A stretch of DNA of 64,000 nucleotides from Polytrichum commune (GCA_950295325.1 OX485803.1:68337554-68401553); one strand, 5' to 3'. Shown: positions 49,054 through 60,138, numbered from the stretch's first letter. Numbers and translations are program-made. Notes: a model not told the origin generated them from the letters alone.

Positions 49054-52000
49054 ATGCCGGAAGCACGGGAAGAGGATCAACAGGAACCCATCCCGATTCC
49101 GCTGAAAGCCCTCACCCCTGCAATTCCGAGGGAGGATAGAGAGCTGCAGGAGCTCGCGGAGGATCTCAGGGTCATGGGTTGTGCGGGATTGCTCTCCAAA
49201 CCCTGGAATCTCAGAGCGGAAGATACCCTCCGCGAGTTTAAATTCGAGAGGGGAAATCAGTGGCTAGGCACAAAGAGGAGGGATCCGGAACATTGGACTC
49301 CGGATACGTGGAACAGGGTCTACGGGTTTCCCCGGGGAATCACGGAGGGGTGGGCCGGCCGCCGCGACGGCCTGTTCGCCGGGAAGTTCAGAGGGGACGC
49401 GGATCCAAAGGACGGATTCCACCCAGGGAACTGCCGGAATATTAGGGAGCGGAGAGTGCTAGAGTTTCTCCTGCCCATTCTCAATCCGGACAAGCCGAAG
49501 CGGATTAGCCTCACCATGGCTAACACGCTGTTTGGTGCAATGTCCGGAGTCCGGCCGGTGAATTGGGGCCTGATCATCTAGGAGATAGTCGGACGGGCCC
49601 TCCCCCACATCAGCCGGAAACCCTCCTTCCTCTCCCCCTTCATTCTACACCTTTACCAGCACTTCGACTGCATCCTGGCGGAGGAGGAGGACCTGCTAAC
49701 GATAGCGACGGACGAGGTCACCTACAAGCTTCTTCCGGAAGCCGGAGACGTCGAGACGGAAACATCCAGCGACCCCATTCTTCCGGAAGCACCTCCCTCG
49801 TCGCCCGGAAGCCCGCCGCCGACTGTCTCGAGGCCACTCTCTCCTCCTCCCTCGCACCATCATCCGGAAGCCGGAAGCCGGACCCAGCCGGGAGACCCCA
49901 TGGCGGAATGTGGACCTATCCGCTTGGGACTTTCCGGAGAATCCGTTCAAACGGTTCCAGGAGGGCATGGAGGACCTCAAGACCCAATATTACCGACTGG
50001 AGCACATCGTCAAGGGGGCGAACCATGCTCTGGATGACTGCGGACCCGGAAACATTCTCCGGGAATTGGCAAAGAGGGCAGACCGGAAGGAGCTGGAGCA
50101 AGCCAAGACGGAGAATGCCCACCTCACCGCACAAGTAGCGGCTATGACTCAGGAGCTGAGTCAGAAGAGCGAGGAGATCCGGAAGTACCATGCGGAGCAG
50201 GCAGTGCTCTTCAGCCGGATCCGGGAGCTGGTGGGTCATCCGGCGGAGATCGTGAACAAGGCACATCTCTACGACCGGATGATGGAGTCCGGAGATCCGG
50301 CTTCCGCCAGGCAAACCCTCCCCATCCTCGTGAAGTATTTACGGACGATGAAGGATCTCCTGGCGGAAATCCAGAGGGTGGTCCCGCCAAGCGGAACACC
50401 GCGGAGGGTGCTCTATCCGGGTCCGCCAGGGTCACCAACCGGAACCCTCTACGAGGTGGTTGGTGAAGTAGCCCTGGTTCAGAACCCGCCGTCCTCTGCA
50501 GGACCCAGCCAGCAGGGAGGCGGCTCTCGGCCCGGTAGTTCCGGAGGGGCTCCGGAAAGGGTCCGTTCTCCCCAGGTGAGGCGGAAGAGCACCGGGTCGG
50601 TCCGATCCGGAAGGGGCCAGTCCCCTGTTCCGCGGAACTCGGATAGGTCCCGGACTCCGGATAGGGCTAGGACGCCGATCCGGCACCAGACTTCCGATCG
50701 GGAGGCCACTCCGAGTAGGGGCAAGGCCCCTATGACCCACGCCTCGCCATCGTCTCCACGGGACTGCCAAGTGGTGAGTCCATTTCCTCCGCCACCCTCA
50801 AGAGCGGCCTCCAACAGGGATCTGCGGACGGCTTCACTCTCGGGCGGACGGAATCCGGAGCAGGGCACCGGAAGCGATCCTTCTCCAGTCCGAAGCTGTC
50901 GCAACCCTTGCTAGGTCCCTTAACAATCTTGCGTATTTTCGTTTCTAGCAAAGGTTACGAGCGCTAACCCTTCGCATTCCGCCATGCTAATGGATAGCTC
51001 CTCTTACCCCGAACCAATAGTTCATAGGAGGGAACCAACCCTCCTACTTTGCTTTCGGGACTCACCCCTTAATCGGTAACCCATTTCCCCAATGTGGACT
51101 TCCATCCATGGAAGTCCAATCCTATGTTGATCATCGCGTTGCCGGAGCAACACTACAACAACCCGCACCATACTAGGCAACTATGGCCTCACAATAGGCC
51201 AAAGCCCATGGAGGCCTTGCCGTTCGGCCTCGGGTGGGTGAGGCCACACCACCTCACCCATATAAGCCTCTAGGACTTCACGCGGGGCCCCTACCCCACC
51301 GTCAACCAACCTCTTGTCTCTCTACCAAGAGTTGGGGCCAAGTGGACATTTTCCTTTAGCTGCTGGGCCTAGAACCCCCCCAGCAGCTTCAGACCATCAT
51401 AACTTCCTTGTATGATGTCTGATCATAACAGCCAACCACTCCATGTTCATCTACGCTTCACATAGATGCCAATGGACTCCTCACTTGCTCCATTTGAGCA
51501 AGTCTTGAGGAAGTTATGCCTGTTTGAACCTTGGCAGTCCCGGGAATCACTCCCAGGCACTGCTGTAGCAGGGCGCTGTCCCGGGACAGCGCCCCACTCA
51601 AATGGCCATAACTCCTAGCTCACACCTCCGATTGAGGTGTTCTTGAGCTTTCTAGAATCACCACGCCATGAGCTACGCATAACTCATGGCCTTACCCTTG
51701 TGCCTCCTAATCTTCGTGGGTGGGAGGCGTTCCCAACGCCCGGGGCCCTCACCCACACTAGGATCACTTGGGCCCTCTCACCAACGGCGCCACAAGTCCC
51801 GGGTGTCACTCCGGGGTCCCCCTTGTGCCCATGGTGTTTCGGCCACTCCTCATGGAGAGGTGCGCGACAGAAGCATCCGGATGGGGACAGCTTCCGGAAC
51901 CCCAGGGACAGTCTCCGGGACACCAGGGACCGCTACCCCACGGACCGAGAGGGCAGCGGATTCGGAGGACGAGGTTGCTCCGTCTCCGAACATGAGGAGG

Positions 52001-52111
52001 ATGCTCACGCAGCTGCAGAAGGCGTCGCCGGCAGGGGGCTCATCCGCCGTCAGCGGGTTAGGGAGCCACTCAAAGGAGGGATCGGCTCCGAAGAAGCACC
52101 GGTCTTCTTAG
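49054..52111 (+). pseudogene. Gag-like ORF, broken by a stop, a frameshift and a solo LTR
   Basis: The first part (49054-49578) encodes a globular region (WTPDTWNRVYGFPRG, LVEFLLPIL-like, PVNWGLII) reminiscent of plant transposon/gag-like domains. A TAG at 49579 interrupts it, but the same frame continues as EIVGRALPHISRKPSFLSPF; CAG to TAG is the simplest cause. The frame shifts near 49850-49890 into a coiled-coil region (KELEQAKTENAHLTAQVAA) and a Ser/Arg/Pro-rich tail. At 50896 the solo LTR enters, and after 51875 the same frame resumes and stops at 52109-52111. GTG at 49910 is not a credible start. The function is probably structural; the family is unproven. Confidence 0.55.
50897..51869. 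mobile_element. Solo LTR, 973 bp
   Basis: It begins TGTCGC and ends GCGACA (LTR-type short inverted ends) and is flanked by the perfect 5-bp duplication GAAGC (50892-50896 and 51870-51874). Its composition lacks the TCCGGA words of the host element. Removing it with one duplication copy restores an open frame in the gag-like ORF. No internal retrotransposon body is present, which is the expected product of LTR-LTR recombination. Confidence 0.9.
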
Positions 52112-52559
52112 TTAGGGGAGTAGCTAGATTAGTTAGACAGAATAGAGGTAGGCAGGTAGGACTTAGGAGTTTTTGAAGACGATTAATAAAACTTTCCCTT
52201 GGTAAGTGTCAGCGGAAAACCCGGATCTGGATCCGGGAAATCCGGGAGACCGGGTGTAGTTAGGGTTTTTTTTCTTGAGCGGCGGCCACTTGGGCCGCCG
52301 CCCTCAATTTAGGGATTTTTGAGCCTCTACTTAAGGCTGAATAAGGAGCTTGAGAAGGGTTCCTTCTCAATTGTTGTATTGCGATTACTCCTATTCTGAA
52401 TAAATGTCTTTGCTTCTCACTCCTTGACTTCTCTTGATTGTTGTTTGTGTGAATGATCCGGAGATCGTTAGTGGAAGAGAGAGAGAGCATGAGGGATAGG
52501 AGTTCCGGATAGGACATGAGAGAGGAGACCCAGATCAGATCCGGTTATCGCCTTGTAGA

Positions 52560-53130
52560 TCCTCTCTGAGTGTAGTGGGAGGGAAACCTCACTAATCCGG
52601 TAGGTTGGGTAACGTCTAGGTGGGATAGCCGCTGGGAAGATTGGGTGAGATCCGGAAGGGATCCGGACTTACGCCAATCTGATCTTCTGAAGAGGTCCCA
52701 CCGTCCTTAGACGGACCTATCCGGATTAGTGGTACGGATCGCCCAGTTAGCTCAGATTGAGTAGAATCCAAGGTAGAGGTAGCCAGACCGATCCGTCGGA
52801 CGGAGAAGGAGAGGTCCGGATCAGTAAGGATTCCGGATTGGAGGCCACCTCCGGAGTGCAGTAGGAAGAGATCCTCATTGTTCCGAATGCCTGGGTAACG
52901 TCCATGTGAGATAGCCGTCGTTAGGACTGGGCAAGATCCGAAAGGTGCCGGACTTACGCCATCCGACCTTCTGAAGAGGTCTCACAGTCTTTGGACGGGG
53001 TAATCCGGAAAGTGGTACGGGTCACCTACTCATCCCGTCGAGTCAGATCTCCGGTCGGAATCCGGACTCCTCTGGCCACTATGGTCCCAAGGAACAATCC
53101 AGATCTCTCTGCGTGACCTGCCAGGACGGA
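52560..53130. repeat. Diverged tandem duplication, about 286-bp offset
   Basis: gtgtagtgggagggaaa...gggtaacgtc..gatagccg...cttctgaagaggtc at about 52568-52850 recurs from about 52854 with substitutions; the gggtaacgtc landmarks are 286 bp apart. It is the non-coding 3' region of the TCCGGA-rich element. Confidence 0.75.
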
Positions 53131-53503
53131 CCTAATCAATCCGGATTGGTTGTGAGGGAGTTTCCGGATGCCAATCTTATCAAGGACGTCTTCACCGGAA
53201 GAAACCACCTATTCTAGAGGGTAGACGTAAAGAGGTGGGTAAGTATTATAAAGAGGACCTAGAAATAACATCCGGAGAGGCACACTCCGGAAAAAGGCTA
53301 AGAATGTCCCCAAAGACCAAATATCCGGAAATTAGGATTTCCGGAAATTTGGCTAAGGAAGAGGAAATAAGCAGGTACGGAGAGTTTTAGACCTCCTACA
53401 CTTCACAGAATTCCTGGACGATAGTAGGGTCATCCGGACAACCCGGATTTGGCACTTAAAACCGCCAATCCGGATCTTTTGGTGTTCGCGTGTTCCCACA
53501 CCC

Positions 53504-53921
53504 TTCGACAAGATTGTCCAAGCTTGTTCGGCGATCCAGCAGCGCACCTTCGGCAAAGCGGAGGCAGATGGTGGCCTCTGCTGAAGCTATGCATGGTACT
53601 GTTCTGAAGTTAACTATGATCCCTCAACCAGGATTTGGTTGCATTATCACACTGCAGTCCAAATCAAAACCCCAACCACCCATCTACCAAATGACAGTCA
53701 GTTCTCTTCCAGAGTGCAACTGCGCATACTTCTTGGATATGATTTCCAAGTTTGGCCGCAAACGAAATTCTTATCTGAATTATAAGCATATGTATTACAT
53801 CTTCATCAAGGTTTCTAATTTGGATGCGGAAGTGAATTTGTTCATTCACGCCCCGACATTTAGCTTCAACGAAGTCAAACTCATCCTCGAAGGGGGTCTT
53901 TTGACAAAGTCTACTTCTTAG
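53504..53921 (+). pseudogene. C-terminal part of the MULE transposase, SWIM-like
   Basis: After the insertion, KIVQACSAIQQ continues the transposase frame, then a one-base shift before about 53590 gives AMHGTVLKLT. IYQMTVSSLPECNCAYF...LNYKHMYYIFIKV resembles the SWIM zinc finger (CxCx(n)CxH) found near the end of MULE/FAR1 proteins, with the third Cys replaced by Tyr. It ends FNEVKLILEGG...STS and a TAG. Confidence 0.55.
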
Positions 53922-54222
53922 GATTTAGCTCAGCCTAGCAGTACATTAGGCTATGATATATGTGTCCATTTCTGGACCTTTTGTGAAGCAATAATTGATT
54001 GATATAATAAAGGTATAATCTCAATGATTATTTTTATTCCATTCAAAATATCTTACAAAATTTCGTATTACAATGTATCCTATGTCTATCAACTCTATTT
54101 CCGTTTTGAATACTTCTTGGATGATTCCGAGGGAGGTGGACCCGGTCGAAGCAAATCCATATAAAAAATTGTTTTATCTCTCTTTCGATCCTTCAGCGGA
54201 AGATGATGTGGTGTCATTCCTC

Positions 54223-54564
54223 TCATCCGTTCGCGAAATGAAAGAGACTTTGAAGATTCCGGGCTTGCACCTTGACCTCCTCCTCCGTTTCGTTCGATTT
54301 GTCTTCATCCAAAACAACGTCCTTCTCCGGCACATCTTCCTGCCTTTTTTCTTTTTTCTCATATTGTTTTTTCTCTTCCTGCACCCTCCACCTACATGCT
54401 TGTGTAGACTGCGAAAATGGAATCAGCTCATAGTCATGACTACTTCGATTTCCAGCAGCAAACTCAAATTCCGGCGATGAATTAAAGAGAATATGAGGAT
54501 CTCCTAGACTCCTAATTTTCTTCTCCCATCCTAATCCAGCAAACATGTCTCTCTCATCACCCAT
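54223..54564 (-). CDS. Possible small acidic/Lys-rich ORF
   Basis: A minus-strand ORF from ATGGGTGATGAG (54564) encoding about 113 residues with a charged region (EEKKQYEKKEKRQEDVPEKD). It lies convergent to the transposase end, inside the right end of element 2. It could be an accessory protein exon or chance. Confidence 0.25.
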   Translation of the reverse strand: MGDERDMFAGLGWEKKIRSLGDPHILFNSSPEFEFAAGNRSSHDYELIPFSQSTQACRWRVQEEKKQYEKKEKRQEDVPEKDVVLDEDKSNETEEEVKVQARNLQSLFHFANG

Positions 54565-55048
54565 TGTATGCAAGTGTATATACAATGATGTTTGGTATGA
54601 GTCCAATTTATAATCTATTCGGCCACAAACGATAATTGCTAAAGTCCAAGCTATAGAGTAGACTCACATATAAGACAAACAGAAAAGTGATGAATAAAAA
54701 CCAAGGAAGTTCATTATTTTGATTCCTTTGTTTTTTTATTGACTCATTCTTCAATTATACCAATCTCATAAAATCCATTTTCATTGATTTTTTCTCGTAA
54801 TCATCCTTGGTTTTAATAATTCAACCACCTCACAGTTTCCAAACTTAATGATACCATTTTAATTTCAGGGCCTTTTATTTTATTTTATAACCTATACATC
54901 CCACGCAAATAGGTCCAATTTTTTTACTATTCTTGGCAGATTCTAGAATATTCTTGGTATATTCTTGGTTATTTTTTAAATATCCTTATTTTAGTCTACC
55001 AAGTTTACTATTTTTATTTCCTCTACGCTCTCCGCTCTCAAAATCTCC

Positions 55049-55079
55049 GCTCTCCGCTCTCCGCTCTACGCTCACATAC
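55049..55079 (-). repeat. Right inverted end of element 2
   Basis: The exact inverse of 35751-35781, followed inward by more ctccgctct words. Confidence 0.75.
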
Positions 55080-55407
55080 AAATGTTGTCCCCAGGGTTGT
55101 TTATCGCGACGTCATGACGGGGTCGTGCCGTCATGACGCGTCGTGTCGGGTCGGACCCCTCCGTCACGACACAATAGGCTCCTCATAGGGTCAAACTAGG
55201 GTCAACCTAGTAGGGTGGGTAAAATACTTACCTTCTTGCCAAGGTGGCGTCCTATGTGGCAAAAAATGCCGACGTGGATGTGCATATTTCCCTTGGCATG
55301 TAAACCATTTTGCCATTGTGTTTATCATTTTGTTAAAATCAAAGTAATAAAATATTACTAAGGAGGGTGTCATAACATTAAGTAGCAAGCCCAAATTGAC
55401 CTTCTTA

Positions 55408-55447
55408 AAAGAGCATCAAACCGGCGCGTGCCGGTTTGATGCTCTTT
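55408..55447. repeat. Perfect 18-bp hairpin with GCGT loop
   Basis: AAAGAGCATCAAACCGGC, then GCGT, then the exact complement. It is GC-richer than its surroundings and lies inside the hAT-like element. Confidence 0.9.
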
Positions 55448-56235
55448 CAAGAGCAAAAGTAACACTAAGTTTGAATTTTACTTAGGCTATTTTAGATCTA
55501 TTTGGGTAGTTACTTTCAATGCTTAATATTAATTATGTCGGTTTCTAGGACAAAACTAATGCCAAGTGATGATAAAGGTTCTAATCTAGGCTAAATTATG
55601 ATCTAAACAAATTTAAATAGCTATAAAGCAACGGGAAAGTTGGTGAGGTCAAAAAGGTAGTTGCACTTTTTGGAAAAATCTCCCAACACCCGCATTGGAA
55701 ACCCTTTTTCTGATGCTAATGTAGGAGGCCCTCGCTAGTATTTAATAGCGAGTCTATTACATCTGGGAAGATAACAACAAGTGCGAGTCCTTTTGAGCCT
55801 TATTATGAAAACTAGCCAAGTTCGTGGGTAAAGATACTTTCTTTCTATAAAAAACAACAATAACTAACTTTGGATCAATTTATTACAGGGATTTTATTTT
55901 TTAAGGATCGAATGGACTCGAAAGCGAACCCGGGGCTACTTTATTTGTTTTATAAAAGATTTCATAAACGCAATAAACGCGATAAGAGGCCGAAAAAAAA
56001 AAAAAAAATTTGCTGCGCTCTACTCTCTAGCAATTACATAGTAATTGTATTCCTCATAGAACTGAGTATGAAGCGCAACTCTCAGCCATACGACTTCTCT
56101 GATACCTTTTTGAAGCTTCTATATTTGGTTAATTATCCATTCATTCACCCTTGCTGTACAAGCTTTTCCCTTCTTGTTGAGGTAAATTTGCGGGTACTCA
56201 AAGGGTACCCTCTTAGCATTGCTACTTAATGTTAT

Positions 56236-56590
56236 GGTAGGTCGGACGGGGGGAACGGGTGGGGAGCGCGGGCGGACGTGTGGGAACGCGGGGGAACGTG
56301 GGGTCGGACGGGGGGGGGTCGGATGGGGGTGAGGGTCGGGCGGGGGGGGGCGGACGGGGGGAGGGTCGGGCGGGGGGGGGGGGGGAGGACGGAGAGGGAG
56401 GGTCGGGTAGGGTGGTCGGAAGGGGGGTAGGGTCGGGTGGGGGGGTCGGACGGGAAAAGGGAGGATGGGAAAAGGTCGGTCGGGAGGGAACGTAGGGAAC
56501 GGGTTAGGGAACATGTTAATGGGCTAAGGGAGCGGGGTTAGGGTACGGGGAACGGGGGCGGACGGGAGGGCGGACGGGCGCTAGTAATTT
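56236..56590 (+). repeat. G-rich degenerate repeat
   Basis: Runs of 4-14 G mixed with gtcggacgg/gtcgggcgg units on the plus strand. It is capable of G-quadruplex folding by simple run count. Confidence 0.85.
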
Positions 56591-56820
56591 TATTCCCCAC
56601 TTTACCTCTACTTTGCTGACATGTCATCACACGTGGACATCGTAACTCCTACGTGTCCGCAATGGGGTAATGTAAATACACAAAAAATTCGGTAAAATTC
56701 AAATCCGGCAGGATAAAGACATCATCCGGCATAATGTCGTGACGGATACTTGTCGTGACGGCACGACATTATGTCGGGATTACCCTCCGTCACGACACAA
56801 TAGACAACCCTGGTCGTCCC

Positions 56821-57290
56821 TTGGGTTGGGTTGGTCTCGGCCTTGTCTTGATTTGGGTTGAATAAGAGCAAGGGTTTAGAGTGAAGAGAGGAGTAGGTGA
56901 GAGCAAGGGTTTTGAGTGAGGAGAGGGTGTTGAGTTCTCAAAGCACATGGAATGTTGACTTGGAGGAAGTGTCAGCCTTGTCTTTATTCGGGTTGATTGT
57001 GTAGTTGAGAGGTAGGGTTTTGAGTGAGGAGAGGGTTTTGAGTTCTCAAAGTACATGGAATCTTGATGTGGAGGAAGTCTCGGCCTTGTCTTCATTCGGG
57101 TTGATTGTGTAGTTGAGAGGTAGCACATTGATTGAGGCGAGGGTTTTGAGTTCTTAAAGTACATGGAATCTTGGCATGGGCTGGTCTCGGCCTTGTGTTG
57201 ATTCGGGTTGAGTATGTAGGTGAGATGTGTAGTTTTGAGTGAGGGAGGAGGTTGAAATTTCAGCCTATATTTTGAGGTTTTGAGGATCAT
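56821..57290. repeat. Tandem repeat upstream of copy B, inverse of 43.4-43.8 kb
   Basis: Repeated ctcggccttgtc..gggttgattgtgtagttgagaggtag..gttttgagt..ctcaaag.acatggaatcttg, about 120-130 bp per unit. Read on the other strand it corresponds to 43380-43800, the upstream flank of copy A, so the two gene copies share upstream sequence in inverted order. Confidence 0.7.
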
Positions 57291-57299
57291 AGTTAAGTG

Positions 57300-59230
57300 G
57301 CCACTTACAGAATGCCAACGGGAGCGCTAGGAAGCTTATGATTGAATTTTCAGCTTCTAGATTCTAATTTTGAGGTTCCTAGTTTGCGGCCACTTCTGGT
57401 ATGCTTCGGAAATTAAGGCTTGAAATTCCAGCCTGTATGTCATATTTTGTGGTTCATAACTGTAAGGTCTAGTGTGAGCCCAAATTGATACCCACATGTG
57501 TTGTTAACACTTGTAAAACATTACAAGTGGTATTTTGTTGATTTATGATTATTCACAAAAATATAAAAAGAGTGAAGCTTGAAGAAAGCTAAGTTTGAAG
57601 CATTAGGCTTGTGTGGAGTGGATTTAAGTAGTATGAGGACATACCTTGGTAAAGTGTGGTAGGTAGAAAGCCAAGGTTAGTTAAATGTTTGAATTAGGAT
57701 CTTTGTTGATCATTTGAGGGAGGAAAGCTTAGGAGATAAGATGAGAGCTTACAAAGTAGGAGGAGATTTTGAGGGCTTATCGTGAGCCTTGAGGATGCTC
57801 ATCCCCTCAAACTCACTATATAATCCCTCATTCTTCCCTCATTCATCTTCTCTTTCCTTCGTGCTCCTTGGCACCCCACGTGTTATAAATGTGGGTGTGT
57901 GGAAGCAAGATAGGAGCACATGTGTGTATGGTTTTGAAGTTAGGAGCCAAGGCTAGTTGGCCTTGAAGAGGGTTTGACCTCTTGTTAGAATTAATTTGGA
58001 TGTGTGGAAGCAAGATAGGAGCACATGTGTGTATGGTTTTGAAGTTAGGAGCCAAGGCTAGTTGGCCTTGAAGAGGGTTTGACCTCTTGTTAGAATTAGT
58101 TTGGGTGTGTAGAAGCAAGATAGGAGCACATGTGTGTGTATGGTTTTGAAGTTAGGAGCCAAGGCTAGTTGGCCTTGAAGAGGGCTTAACCTCTTGTTAG
58201 AATTAGTTTGGGTGTGAATGATTTTAAGATAATTTATGGCTTCAAGTTGTAGTACTTGAGTTCATATTTCTTGGGTAAATATGTTTGCTAAGTATCATCA
58301 TAACTATTCCACTCAGGCTAGGAGGAAATCGAAGGGTGGAGTACTTTTGGTGACACGTTGCCGGAATACGAGTTGATAAATGAGAGGGTTCTTTGAGTAG
58401 TCTAGGTTGTAAGGGGCATAACTTCCGAACAGAAGAAGATACTTCATTGAAATTTAGAGGATTAGTAAACAACTTGTTTATATGAACATGGTCAAAATTT
58501 GAGGATGTTTGGAGTACTACTGCAGCAATTATGACATTCTGAACTTTGCCTATATTTTCGAGCTGAAATGGGCATAACTCCTGGACAGAGGCTTGGAAAC
58601 GCATAAAATTTTGAGGGATGCTTTTTTCTTAGGTTTCCTAGTTGTGGTACAAATTTCAAGTCATTCCGAGTAGATGAGAAGAAGATATATCATTCTGAAG
58701 TGTTTTCAAGAGTTGCAGACTAAAAAGGCCATAACGTTTTGGCAGAAAATGAAAATAGTTTGAAATTTCAGGGGGTCATAAACAATTAGTTTTTGTGATT
58801 GCTCCCAAGATTTGGAGTTCTTTGGAGCCCGTGGGAGGAAGTTATGACATTCTGAAATCTGGGTAGACTGACACACTAAAATGGTCATAACTGTCGGACA
58901 GAAAATGAGATAGGCTCACAAATTGGTGAGATGTTTTTTGCTTTATCTCCCTAGTTACAGATAAAATTTCAGGACATTCCGAGAAGTAATGGAAAAGTTA
59001 TACTATTCTGAAATTTGTTCTGGATGTAGCCTTGGGGGTTAAATCATAAGTCATTAACGTTGTGTATATTCCAAAGGCATATTGGAATGATACATTGAGT
59101 TACTAAGGAAGGAGTTTGCTAAGTGTCATCAATACTATTCCACTCGGGCTAGGACGAAATCGAAGGGTGGAGTACTTTTGGTGACATCTAGCCACGACTG
59201 GATTGCCCAAGGGTAGAGGTAGAGGGTTGG
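57300..59230. repeat. Non-coding upstream flank of copy B with tandem repeats
   Basis: A unit of about 106 bp (ggaagcaagataggagcac...) occurs three times at about 57901, 58007 and 58111. An 80-bp phrase (tttgctaagt.tcatca..actattccactc...ggtggagtacttttggtgaca) occurs at about 58285 and 59110. Between them lie loosely related cataact..gacagaaaatgag units. No gene seen. Confidence 0.65.
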
Positions 59231-59234
59231 GAAA

Positions 59235-59979
59235 GAGGCCACGGATCCGAGGCCTCTTTTTGTTGGTTGTTTATGTATGGTTTTTGGGCACTTAAATTCA
59301 GATTATCATGTTCAAATATTAATGGGCTAGGCCAATTCAGGAATGCCTAAGGGCAGGTGTAGGACATTTAGGCTTGAAATTTTAGATTTAAAGGTTTATA
59401 ACTGTAAGGCCTAGCCACGTCTGGATTGCCTAAGGGGAGAGGTAGAGGGTTGGGAAAGAGGCCTCGTATCCGAGGCCTCTTTTTGTTGTATATTTATGCT
59501 TTGTTTTTTTGCTTGTAAATTCAGATTTCATGTTCAAATTCTAATGGCCTAGGCCACTTCAGGAATGCCTAGGGCAGATGTAGGAGGTTGGGAAAGAGGC
59601 CTCGGATCCGAGGCCTCTTTTTGTTGTTTGTTTATGCTTGATTTTTGGTTTGTAAATTGAGATTTTCATGTTCAAATATTAATGGGCTAGGCCACTTAAT
59701 GAATGCCTTAGGGCAGGTGTAAAACATTCAGGCTTGGAATTTCAGTTTTTGGGGTTCATAACTGTAAGGCCTAGGCCACATCTGGATTGCCTAATGGCAA
59801 AGGTTGAAGTTTGGGAAAGAGGCCTCGGATCCGAGGCCTCTTTTTGTTGAATGTTATAGATGGAAATTTGGCTTGTAAAGTCAGATTTTGATGTTCGCAT
59901 TTGAGTGGACTAGGCCACTTCAGAAATGCCTAAGGGCAGCGTTGGGAGGTTGGGTGGGAGGCCTCGGATCCGAGGCCTC
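59235..59979. repeat. Element-2 palindrome array B (5 sites)
   Basis: Sites start at 59235 (one change), 59458 (one change), 59596, 59819 and 59958. Linkers differ from those of array A (gggaaa before, tttttgttg after most sites), so the palindrome is more conserved than its surroundings. It lies immediately upstream of copy B. Confidence 0.9.
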
Positions 59980-60138
59980 TTCTGCTTGCATGTTTAGGCT
60001 TGAAGTTTCAGATTGTAATGCTCGGAACCGAGCCCTCCTCTTTCATACCCTTCATGACTTGACTTGGCATTGCTTTTCTATCAGGCATTTGTTTTGTTTA
60101 CAATACGAGGACGTCTTTGTCACTAATTTCTCATCGTT

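Larger units (their letters stand above)
48406..53503 (+). mobile_element. TCCGGA-rich retroelement-like insertion inside the transposase
   Basis: TTCGAC is found at both borders (48400-48405 and 53504-53509), and joining them restores the transposase frame locally (SKFD then KIVQA). The inserted DNA is packed with TCCGG/CCGGA words in coding and non-coding parts alike, and contains a gag-like ORF, a TATA-like TATTTAA at about 48825 and AATAAA at 52399. No reverse transcriptase, integrase or matching LTR pair is visible, so it is non-autonomous or atypical. The ends do not read TG...CA. Confidence 0.5.
35751..55079. mobile_element. Candidate 19.3-kb MULE-type composite element (element 2)
   Basis: GTATGTGAGCGTAGAGCGG followed by AGAGCGGAGAGC at 35751-35781 is matched exactly, inverted, at 55049-55079. 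Between the ends lie a ParB/MTase-like gene (minus), its palindrome array, a charged accessory ORF (minus) and a MULE transposase (plus), later split by another element. Without that insertion the unit would be about 14.2 kb. I see no 8-9-bp target duplication, so the boundaries could be rearranged. Confidence 0.5.
55092..56812. mobile_element. hAT-like non-autonomous element, 1.72 kb
   Basis: It starts CAGGGTTGTTTATCGCGACG and ends, inverted, CAGGGTTGTCTATTGTG (CAGGG ends are typical of hAT). The 8-bp flanks are gttgtccc (55084-55091) and gtcgtccc (56813-56820), matching at seven of eight positions. Sub-terminal cgtgacgg/ccgtcacg words recur on both sides. No transposase ORF is present. Confidence 0.75.

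Noticed and set aside
49910-50914. Separate gene starting at 49910
   Set aside because: The start codon would be GTG. The upstream frame continues from the gag-like ORF, and the end is created by the solo LTR insertion.
52150-52450. LTR-like segment (AATAAA at 52399 and a tacttaagg promoter-like word)
   Set aside because: No second copy exists upstream at about 48.4-48.9 kb, so an LTR pair could not be shown.
56119-56514. Proline-rich 131-codon minus-strand ORF
   Set aside because: It is a translation of the G-rich repeat inside the hAT-like element.
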